64,000 nt of DNA from Punctularia strigosozonata HHB-11173 SS5 (lineage: Eukaryota; Basidiomycota; Agaricomycetes; Corticiales; Punctulariaceae), in contig NW_006767451.1 in NCBI RefSeq assembly GCF_000264995.1, positions 1 through 64,000 on the forward strand. Direction: 5' to 3'. Position 1 is the stretch's first letter; each line of letters begins with the position of its first letter. The notes beneath the pieces are model-generated. The model worked only from the letters and a program-made list of their open reading frames with translations, was not told where the DNA came from and ran no database searches. This document shows, one piece after another, positions 1 through 9,071 of this stretch. The position numbers and the translations under genes were made by a program.

Positions 1-180
1 CCCTAACCCTAACCCTAACCCTAACCCTAACCCTAACCCTAACCCTAACCCTAACCCTAACCCTAACCCTAACCCTAACCCTAACCCTAACCCTAACCCT
101 AACCCTAACCCTAACCCTAACCCTAACCCTAACCCTAACTAACCCTAACCCTAACCCTAACTAACCCTAACTAACCCTAA
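1..180. repeat. Telomeric repeat tract (CCCTAA)n
   Basis: Perfect CCCTAA hexamers (TTAGGG on the other strand) fill the first ~140 bp. The last ~40 bp mix in TAACTAACCC variants. The repeat starts at base 1, so the window begins at a true chromosome end and the sequence reads from the telomere inwards. Confidence 0.98.
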
Positions 181-643
181 TCCGCAGTGGGAATGTCTTG
201 GCAGCGGCACGGCGGCATCTCGGCCGGCCTGTCCTTTCTTAGTACGCCGAGCTTCGGCTCGGAGGGGAACGGATCGGGTCGGGCTCGTCGGGGTTCTGCT
301 GTCCCTGTTGGGATGTTTCTTCCTACGGTAGGTGTTCTGCCGTGTCTCGGCTCCCGTGCGGCTCTCCGTACGGGATTCTTTGTTCCCGATTAGGTGCGTA
401 ACCCCGTTCCGTCGTCTTGGCGTTGATATTCTTGTTGTCGCCGCGTCGGCCTCTCGGCCGGCACGGTGTCGCTCGGTCATCTCGGGCAGAACCCTGATGA
501 GCCTATAAAGGCGAAACAGGGCTGGCTGGGGATCCCCTCAGCCACTGTCGGTTCTGTCTTCGCCCCCGCTCCTCTCTCTGTTGCGACCATCCCTGCGCCA
601 AAAAACGCTCGGTCGCTTCGCTCCCTCGCGTTTTTTGGGCGCC
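181..643. other. Subtelomeric unit between two telomere tracts
   Basis: This ~460 bp GC-rich stretch lies between the terminal telomere array and a second, degenerate telomere tract. I see no convincing coding region: the open frames here are short and have no recognisable motif. It contains small inverted repeats, including ccgagcttcggctcgg near 247 and the hairpin at 595-642. The placement resembles a subtelomeric repeat unit added by recombination or break repair, which is an inference. Confidence 0.6.
595..642. repeat. A/T-cored inverted repeat (potential hairpin)
   Basis: A left arm GCGCC-AAAAAA-CGC and a right arm GCG-TTTTTT-GGGCGC are complementary apart from one extra G, with a ~19 nt loop. 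The structure abuts the internal telomere tract. Confidence 0.7.
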
Positions 644-693
644 CTAACTAACCCTAACCCTAATCCTAATCCTAATCCTAACCCTAACCCTAA
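644..693. repeat. Interstitial degenerate telomere tract
   Basis: About 50 bp of CCCTAA-type units with TAACTAACCC and CCTAAT variants, ~460 bp inside the chromosome end and in the same orientation as the terminal array. It looks like an older telomere seed that was later capped by new subtelomeric DNA. Confidence 0.9.
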
Positions 694-1667
694 CATCCAC
701 CAATATAACACGGGGTGCGGAAAGTACCACTGGACTCAGCACATCTGTGGCTATACACTGACCCCCCAAACAGCCAAAACTGAGACGGGCGGAGGTCAGC
801 CTGACCTCCTGGCTGGGACGGGGCTAGGTCGGGAGGAGGCAATGTTTTCTGCCTAACAAGGTTATATAAGGTCAACGCAACGTTACATACATGTACTTGT
901 AGTCGAACGGCATCATTCTCGTCCCCCAGCACAACTTTTGCCGGATCCGCCGCAAGTTCGAATACGTCGGGGCGTATTCATTTTTTCCCCTTTTCTACTG
1001 GGTCATCTTTTGCTATTGGGTAATACCTAAGGATAAGTTACAGCTCTTAAGCTCTTAATAGCTACAACCGATGGTATACAATGTATGTGCGCTGAACTTT
1101 TTGACTTTTCGTGCTTGTCTGAGCAAGGCGCATATGGTCTCGTTTCACAGGGACATCCAATCATATCAAACCATGGACATCGCCACCGAAAAAGTTGTCA
1201 GCTCACGCTGGCTCACGCCGTGCCAAGGTGTAGCTCACCTCACCTTAGGGCGTGGGACACGTACCTCACCTCACCTTACCGCACCCTGCGGCAGCACTAC
1301 TTCTGACAAAGGGACGCGACGCGCGTGGCAACATTCCCACCGATACAAAACACGTCCCACGGTCAGAAGAGGGCTTGATCCAAACCTAGGCGAGTCGTGC
1401 GCTTCGTGGTGGACGTGACACGTGACCGGTTACGCCTTTGGAGCCGCGGCTGCCCAAGCCCACTTCTTTGGGCCGTGAAAACCATCACGTGATGTCTCCG
1501 GATCGTGCATGAGCCAAACCTTAACACTCCCCGGCGACCGCATGATAAACAACAAGAATAGATCTTGCGCTATCTCCCCGCAGCAGCACAACACCATGAC
1601 ACATCTTCGTGTCGCCACCCATCCACACCAAAGCACTGACGCCGGCATTCTTCACTCTGAATAAATC
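694..1667. other. Gene-poor subtelomeric stretch
   Basis: No ORF here carries a recognisable domain. Around 1200-1290 there are imperfect direct repeats of the type CTCACCTCACCTTA. The last ~100 bp before 1668 would hold the promoter and leader of the aldo/keto reductase gene. Confidence 0.5.
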
Positions 1668-2959
1668 ATGGCCTCCTTCTCGTTGACGACGACTGTGAAG
1701 CTCTCGAGCGGTGCGTACCAAGCCCCGCTTCCCCGCTTTTCGTTCATTTCTGGTTTCTACTGAACGCGACGCAGGGTATGAGATGCCTATACTGGGCCTT
1801 GGTGTATACCAGAACGACGATTGCGTACCAGCTTGCTTAGCAGCCCTCGAGCGTGGGTACAGGCCAGTGGCGATTGTCCGATCAGGAGTTCTGGTACTGA
1901 TTCGCGAGCATCATAGGCACATAGACTCAGCGCGGATGTACCGAAACGAAGCGCAGGTAGGTCAGGCGGTCCGTCAAAGCGGCGTTCCGAGGGAAGAGAT
2001 CTTCGTCAGTACGTCGTTCCGTCCCATCACGTAGTCCACGTTCTGACAAAGGTCCTCCCTAGCCACTAAGGTGTACGACCCTGAGCATGGTTACGAGAGC
2101 ACGAAGAAGGCTGTACAGAGCTCCCTGTCCAACTTCAGATTCGGTATGATCCACTCATGACATTTGTCTCACGCCGCACACAGCTGACCCTGAATCTGCG
2201 CAGACTACATTGACCTGTACTTGATCCATAGCCCATTGTCCGGGAAGGAACGTCGGCTGGAGACATATCGCGCGCTTCTCGACCTGAAGAAAGAAGGCAA
2301 GATACGGACAGTCGGCGTCTCCAACTAGTGAGCAGGCCCATCGCTGGTGGTTCCCGTTCGCGGGCTGACCGGAACGCGCCCATAGCGGTCCCAAGCATCT
2401 AGACGAGATCAAAGCCGCTGGTCTTGAGGCACCGTCTGTGAACCAGGTTGAGGTAGGTGTCATTGAAGACATCACACACGCTGCGATTCATGCGTGATAC
2501 GAACAGCTCCATCCGTTTTGCCAACAAAAACCGATCGTGGAGTACTGCGAAAAACATGGAATAGTCGTTCAGGCGTATTCACCCCTGGTCCGTGCTAAGC
2601 GCATGGATAACCCGATCCTCGTTGAGCTATCCAAGAAGGTATGCCGAGAGTCACGGTGGTATCACTTCGCGCGCTGACGTCGTATATTCAGTACAAAAAG
2701 GACCCGGCGCAAATCCTTATCCGGTGGTCGCTTCAGCACAAGTGAGTAATCGAATCGAATCGAATCGACACACCGCAGTCGTATCCTGATCCTCGAGAAC
2801 AGCCTCGTCGTCCTGCCAAAATCTTCGCAGCCCTCACGCGTGGTCAGCAACGCCGAGGTCTTTGATTTCAACATCGACAAGGATGATTTGGAGAAATTGG
2901 ATGCTCTTGACCAGGGCTCCAAGGGAGCAGTGACCTGGAACCCCGTCGATGCTGACTAG
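1668..2959 (+). CDS. Aldo/keto reductase, 9 exons
   Basis: NADPH-dependent aldo/keto reductase, soluble TIM barrel, about 277 aa. Exons: 1668-1710, 1775-1862, 1917-2008, 2063-2143, 2204-2327, 2386-2452, 2507-2638, 2692-2741, 2803-2959; their lengths sum to 278 codons. The family tetrad is visible: Asp in HIDSA, Tyr in ARMYRNE, Lys in TTKVYD and His in LIHSP. The cofactor-site motif LPKSS sits near the C-terminus, and the N-terminal beta-hairpin leads into MPILGLGVY. Intron 2 keeps the conserved GYRHID only if it is spliced as GC-AG. Introns are 53-64 bp. It converges on the terpene synthase, with 72 bp between stop codons. Substrate is unknown; a link to the neighbouring terpene gene is possible but unproven. 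Confidence 0.9.
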
Positions 2960-3031
2960 TTCTATGCACGATGTGATACATACAAAACATATCTTCCTGT
3001 ACTTGCTACATATTGAAACGGACGAGGTAAA

Positions 3032-4213
3032 TCACAAACCGGCCTCGCTCAAGCGGTAGCGCTCCGATCCCGCATGGAACGCCACATATCCGTGGCTGAA
3101 GGCCATATAGGCCTCCAGTGCTGGAGGAAAGGGCGCCAATATCTGTTGCGACCGCTCATGCGATATGGCTGTCTCGTCCGCGATCCTGCGAAGTGACTCG
3201 TTCTTCGAGATGCGATGGAGCCTGGCCGCGACAGAAACGTGGTTAACTGTCTCTCCGGCCAGCGCCTCCTTGAAGAAGGAGAAGACATCGCTGTGGGGAT
3301 GAGCGATACGTTAATCGCCGTCGTCGTCGTGTGTGAGGCTTGCTGCGACTCACTTTCCGCAATTGAGATATACCATGATTTCGGGAATTGCCTGGACAAA
3401 GTTGGTGACCAGCATGTCCGAGGGGAATACGAAGAGGGCGTAAGCCTCCGATGCGCCTGACATAACTCGTGCAAAATACGGATACCGAACGGCGCCGGCG
3501 CGAAGCTAGGGAGAAAACGTTAGATACAATCAACACGAGAAATTGTTCAAGAGACTGACTGGCATGCCCTTGGTTCTGTTTTCAAGTAGCAGCGCAGTCA
3601 TCAGATTTAAAGTGGAGGTGACTATGATATTCGCAGTAACCGGCGGATAGCGCTGCGGTATCTCGCGAATGAACTCGTCCACGCAACGGAGGGTGGGATC
3701 GCGTTGTTCTTGACCCAGAACGAAGCGCGTGTTGAAATCATCAAGTCCGGCCGTATCGTCCGAGTAGGTGTCGTCGAGGTAGATCAGCAACACGGTGTAC
3801 ACACAGACGAAGATCTGCGTCTCGAGCGGAATGTGCCCATACGCCTTGCTGGCTATCCACACGGATGCCTCAACGTAGGGCGCGACGCTGTGCGAGCCAG
3901 ATAAGGGGCATCGGCGGCGGACGAGATCTTCACGGGTGAGGCGATCGAATTCTTGGTCGTAGTCTACTTTGGGATATGGGACCTGGCACCTTGCAAGGAA
4001 GGCCCGGATCGTCGCACAGACCTCGTCAAGGTCCACATACTGGGCAGTTGACCGTGTCAGAGTAGGTTGTAGGGAGGTGATACGCAGCAACTGACGTCGT
4101 TGGTACCTGTGACGGACAAGACGTTGGTAGTACTGGGAGGTACGGTCTTGGTCGCGGTGCTTCGATGAGGCATCTTGTTGGGTAATCCTTGGGGTCTCGG
4201 TCGTGGATAGCAT
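3032..4213 (-). CDS. TRI5-like sesquiterpene synthase
   Basis: Class I terpene cyclase resembling the trichodiene synthase family, predicted to cyclise farnesyl diphosphate. Exons (minus strand): 4213-3560, 3505-3354, 3290-3032, giving 354 aa in frame. Metal-binding motifs are visible: the Asp-rich segment YLDDTYSDD and, across intron 2, the NSE-type NDVFSFFKE. A basic ERYRL segment near the C-terminus resembles the family's terminal RY pair. Introns are 54 and 63 bp. The start is the least certain part: ATG at 4213 is chosen because frame and length suit the family, but the first ~50 residues are poorly conserved. The real product cannot be read from sequence; it need not be trichodiene. The precursor enzyme, FPP synthase, lies 28 kb inward. 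Confidence 0.85.
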
Positions 4214-4997
4214 CGTCCAAAGGACTGCCTTTAAATACCAATTTGCCGTTGAATCACGATGCCGGTCGGCGCAGAAAAGTGAGGTGACGGCGTAAACAGT
4301 ACGCCTGTGACGGTGCAAAGCTGCGAAAAAAAAAATGAGCATGGGAGCTTCCTCCGCATACCAGAGAAGGCCACAGGAGAATGGTATAGGAAAGTTTGCT
4401 CCCTGAACCACGACCGTCAGTAGCTTTTCTGCGGATGTAAATAGTTTCCGCTCTCACTCACATCATGCTACATCACGAGGAATCGGCAGGGCACATGGAC
4501 CGATGGCCCGCCCAGGCAAGAGAGCATCCGATGTGGTCGTATCGTTCCGTGTATGCCTCCGCATGTTCTCAACTGTGTGATAACAGTACGTAACGGACAG
4601 TTCCAACTCATCAAGTTCTCGTCGCAAGCTGCGACGCCGTAGACAATGATAGATTGTTTCATATGTCCCGGCTCAAGATGGTGATAAGAAAACGTCGTTA
4701 CTAGTGCGCTGATTATACCATCGCCCAGCCGTAGGCCCGGCGCTGTTTCGAGTCTTGACCAGGACTACCAATGTTGCCAACCGAAAAAGTTGACTGCAGA
4801 CTACGTACGACTGAGAGAAGGAAAGAGAGACGTCCGGACCCTAACCCGAAGACTGATCCGAAGACGAGCGCCGACGAAGTCGCGAAAAACGGAACGCGTC
4901 GCTCGTCATTGGCCTTCGCATCGAGTTGGTAGCGCCCGGCGGTGGACTCGGCCCTTCGTCGCCCCTACTTTTCTCAGTTCTCTACGACGCCCGACTC
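4214..4997. other. Intergenic, divergent promoter region
   Basis: About 780 bp between the divergently transcribed terpene synthase and CBP3. No recognisable gene. An A9 run near 4327 is the only simple-sequence feature seen. Confidence 0.5.
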
Positions 4998-6954
4998 ATG
5001 GCGATGTCTACCATGCTTGTGAAGCACCTACTTCGCTCGTCTGCCCCGGCGCGCGTCGTGCGCACTGTTCGTGCAGGACGGCGGGTCACAGTATTGAAGA
5101 TTCCGGCAAGACGTTACGCGACGCAACCTCCTGAAAAGCCTTCGAGCCCGCCCGCCGTGCCGCCTGCAGAACCTACTGGTCGGGCGGGTGCCTCGCCGCT
5201 CACGCCGTTCTTGCGGCGGCATCCATGGGCGATGACCGTGTTCCTCGGCTTCACGCGTCTTCTGGGGTACAGCAACCCGCGGCAGGTCGCGGCGCGGAGA
5301 TCGCTCGCACTTTACGAGACCTTATGCGTGCCTCGAGCGGAGGATGAGCTGGAGTTCTGGAGACGAGGTGAGACTTGTGACTCTCGTGCTTGGCTTTCGT
5401 CGCGCATATACTCAACCTGACCATCTCAGAATGCGATCTCCCTCCGACCTTCCAATCATGGTTTACCATTACCAATCTCCACGTTTGGGTGAGCTCTAAT
5501 CCTGTCGGAAGGCTATTGTCTTGTGAACCGACCACGATTCCCAGCTCTTGACCACACGTCTTCGTGCGCTACCTAAAAGTCAAGCCGAGGCGCATATACA
5601 GGTACCTTTTTACGTCATCCGGCTGGTCGACATTCGTGGAGCGATACTGACTTCGTGACTAGGGTTTGATCGACCACTTCTTTCTGGACGTCGAAGACCG
5701 AATACGAGCCGTACTACAACCGAAGTCCTTCGAAGGAGATGAGCCGGAACAGTCAGCTGAAGGTACGTTAACCCCGCCCATCTTTGTCACCTTCACGCTC
5801 ATGTCGACGTCATGGCTTAGTTCCCGAGGTGGTCCCGACGAGCACCGACTCACCGTCCTCGCGGGTACCATTGAGAGCAAGCGGTACATCGCGCTCTTCT
5901 GGTTGAGCGACGCTAAATATAGCCCCTACAGGTTTCTATCACGACCCGCGAAAGCTTCAAACAGAAAACACAAATGGGCGGAAGAGGAAGGACGCTCCTG
6001 TATGTTCCGAAGGCGCGTCTCTCAATGACTCGTCGTAATCACCGTCTCCTACCTAGGAAAGTCTTGTTTCACGACAAATGAAGATCCTGCGTGAACAATG
6101 GGCTGGCTTGGGTATGGCCTTTGATGTAGCGCTGATCAAGGGCGACGCGGAAATGGCAGGAGCGGTCAGTGACTACAGTCCTTGTTGTCATCCTGAACAT
6201 ACCGTCATGGTTTTGATAGGTGTGGCGAAACCTGCTTGGCGCTCGTGGTGCCCGAGGCATCGCTTTACCGACAACCGCGACAGGTGCCTCGCAGGAACCT
6301 GCGCCAACACGAACACATGTACGTCCTCGGCGTTGCACGTAACGTTTCTGTGCTCATACTGCTTGAACCAGACTCAGAGCAACTCTCCCTTGAATGTTGC
6401 TAGCACTACGTTGACGTCGACACCATCCGCAAAAACATCAGGTAAGGCATTCACCCGCTCTCAGTTCCTGCAGTGCCCTGTAACGGTTGCGCACGTTTCC
6501 AGATGCAAATTTTAGGCGGTCGATTAACCTCGTTGGCGGATCAACGACGGCCGTGCGCCTGGTCGACAATGCGCCTGGTGGCGTGGACGCCGCTGAAATG
6601 CGCGACGACGGAAGTGGTGTCCGCGATTATACCCCCAGCGAGGTGTGTCTGTGGCTCTCTCTCTCTCTCCTCTTCCTGCGCACTCATTCTCGGATTATCC
6701 GACTTGAGGCGGACAAATATGTGTCCTACCCCGAGTTGATGGCGACCATCGTTGCGTATATTCGTCGCGAGGTGCACCGGCTGGAGCAGCTTTCAGACGA
6801 CGATATCCTCGGTCAGAAGGTGAGATCGCCCAATCCAGCTTGTAAACGCGGGTTCGTTGACTCGGCGTGGTAGATTATGAAGAACGATCGGGTCGCGGGG
6901 AGAGAGGTTGCCGTCGTCGATGATAGATTGTTGTTTGGGCCTCTGAGGCATTAG
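4998..6954 (+). CDS. cbp3: Mitochondrial bc1 assembly chaperone CBP3/UQCC1
   Basis: Ubiquinol-cytochrome c chaperone; in yeast Cbp3 acts with Cbp6 on cytochrome b at the mitochondrial ribosome. The N-terminus is basic, serine-rich and followed by a proline-rich linker, consistent with a transit peptide. The family core is visible: CDLPPTFQSW, TNLHVWLL, GLIDHFFLDVEDR, then MKILREQWAGLGMAFD, and across an intron VWRNLLGARGARG. The C-terminal helix is AYIRREVHRLEQLSDDD. About nine introns of 50-70 bp interrupt it; the first coding exons are 4998-5367, 5430-5488, 5545-5601 and 5663-5762. A 36 nt micro-exon around 5828-5863 is likely, because it splits an otherwise long 169 bp gap into introns of 66 and 67 bp. 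TAG at 6952-6954. Confidence 0.85.
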
Positions 6955-7631
6955 ACGTGCCATGTTATTAAGAGAGATGGCGGACGGAAGATAGTATCGA
7001 TCTCGACTTTAATTGCCGCACGCGCCAGTAATGCAGACCTGCATTGTTTTCCGCTTCCACGAATGGTGGGATCGCCGTCACCCTAGGGGTACGGAGACGG
7101 ACATTGATGCAGTCCGAACTGTCTTAACCCATACCTCTAAGAGGCTAAGTTAGCCTAAGTGGGTGACTGAGGTACGGGTATAGCTTGGAGCGGTTGCTTC
7201 GTGCGCTGATGAGGTCCGAAATTCTGATCCGTCCCTCGCGATGGATAGCATAGCCCACCTATTTTCAGTTTCGAGAGTCAAGATTACAGAGATGGGTGTA
7301 CCACTGAATGACTGCATCCCAGCGATAATGCCAAGTAACAGAATATTATGCTAGATAATGTACTTGGTTGACGACCGTTTTAGGTCAAAGCAGGCCCCAC
7401 ATCTACAATCATATGAAAGCAAATGCATATGTACCGCGGGCGAGGACGTGACGGTATATACGTTTACGATCAATGCCATATCGATAGTCTTGCGAATTGC
7501 ACAACGATGCCTCCAGCCCGAGTGTCAGTGATGGAGGATGTCGAAACCATGCAAGCACTACGTGGTTGACGACAAAATGAGTTCAATTCAGGAAGAGAGT
7601 TGTGCGGACTCGGATGAGGCGCCCCAAGCCT
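6955..7631. other. Intergenic region, nothing recognised
   Basis: A 677 bp stretch between the convergent CBP3 and kinase genes. Frames are short and closed, and no RNA gene was recognised. Confidence 0.5.
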
Positions 7632-8925
7632 TCAAAACGTCGTGACTGAACGCGAGCACCCGTGCGAGCAGATCTGACCGAGCCGGGAGGACAGCTCCTG
7701 AGCGCTCGGTCTTGCTCGAGGGCAGCTATCCCAGCACATGGTTATCAGGGTCCATAGACCGTCAGAGATGAGGTTGCCATGCGGCGACGGCCGAAAGGGG
7801 CGGCTGGGCCTGTCGCCAGCCACCACACGAGTCACGACCGCGAATCCGTTTGCAACTTCCGCAAAGGGCGCTTGTCCTGTGTATGCCTGGTCGTACGTTA
7901 GTAAAGAGCGGCTATCGGTGGAGCGAGCTTGTTACGCACCTCAAGACATACACATCCGAAGGAGTACACGTCGCTCTCAAGCGAGCGAACGACGCGGTCA
8001 CCTATCAAGAGCTCAGGTGCGTTCCACCTGGCTGAGCCGTCAGCGATGCTGATGGTGTTCGCCATACCAGCAGACAGACTGGCTAGGCCGAAGTCCGCCA
8101 ACACAGCTTCGTCACGGTCATTGACGAGGATGTTCACCTGGTGCAATGTAGATCAAGTCGTAGTCAGGACTGGCAAACGACGTGTACTGACGCATCGCAA
8201 GTCACCGTGGACGACACTTTGAGAATGGAGGTATTCCAAACCCCGAGTAGCATGAAATAGCTGTAGGAACCTTAGATGGATATTCAGGGCCACGGAAAAG
8301 AATGAGGCTGCTGACCAGCTCGTTTATCTTTCTCGAGGAACATCGTTTTGTGCCAATATAACTTAAAAGGTTGGAGTTTTGCATCCACGGGGAGACCATG
8401 CAGAGGCGAGTTGGGAACGTATCCTTATCGACGCCAAGGAAAGGAAGCACATGTTGATGACTCAACGCTTTCCATACGAAAATCTCGCGATGGAAACGCT
8501 GAGTGTGAAAAGAGTCAGACACGCGTCGGAAAGGATATCGGGATAGATGCTAACCTTGTCCAACGCGGTAGAGTCATGTCCCGGGAGAAACTCTCTGAAG
8601 CGTTTCAGCGCTACCTCCTTCCCTCGATGCGTGGCTTTGAAAATGTCTGCGAAACCTCCTGCGTAGACGGGCTCTGGGGACACATCGTTCACATCATGGA
8701 CCAGAAGACTGGACGGAATCCAGTTGAACTTGTGCGTCAACCGGACGAGGAGCTTGATAAGGGTCTTGCGCAAAACCAAGTCTTTGCCGTTTACAGCAAC
8801 CGAAGTTGCGAGTTCCTGCACAGTGTCAGACCGGCATCTTCATTAACGAGTTGAGAATTGTCACCCACGTTCTGTACGTGGTCAATGAGGCACAGAGCAT
8901 CTCGACGCGAGATGGTTAGAGTCAT
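7632..8925 (-). CDS. TKL-like protein kinase, HGD type
   Basis: Compact 340-aa protein kinase. Exons (minus): 8925-8869, 8815-8555, 8498-8316, 8260-8192, 8137-7940, 7886-7632; total 341 codons. Visible motifs: Gly loop YAGGFADIFKA, Lys in EVALKRF, hinge region CMVSPWMQNSN, catalytic loop VVHGDLRC-VNILVND (HGD in place of HRD), DFG in LADFGLA, the APE-like WNAPE, and the C-lobe WDSCPRARPSAQEL. All main catalytic residues are present, so it should be active. Introns are 53-81 bp. ATG at 8925 is chosen because upstream in-frame starts are not ATG. The exon plan of the core (61, 23 and 66 codons) matches the kinase part of the fusion gene at 35720-38840, so the two are paralogues. The family is expanded in Agaricomycetes; the target is unknown. 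Confidence 0.85.
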
Positions 8926-9071
8926 CTTGGGTGTGTCTGCTTCGGATGAGTTGTTTATTACTTTGTCCTCTGAGCTTGGTTGCGTCTCAACAACATATGC
9001 TACGCCCCTATGCGGAGGGAAGTGCTTCTCCAATGTCCAAGATTCCTCGCTTGTGATACCTGAGTTGGGGT

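Noticed and set aside
581-856. ORF with (NP)n repeats
   Set aside because: The Asn-Pro repeat is the translation of the interstitial telomere tract; no other coding evidence.
1668-4213. Trichothecene-type gene cluster
   Set aside because: Only a TRI5-like synthase and a reductase are present; none of the P450, acetyltransferase or regulator genes of that pathway is seen, and the synthase product is unknown.
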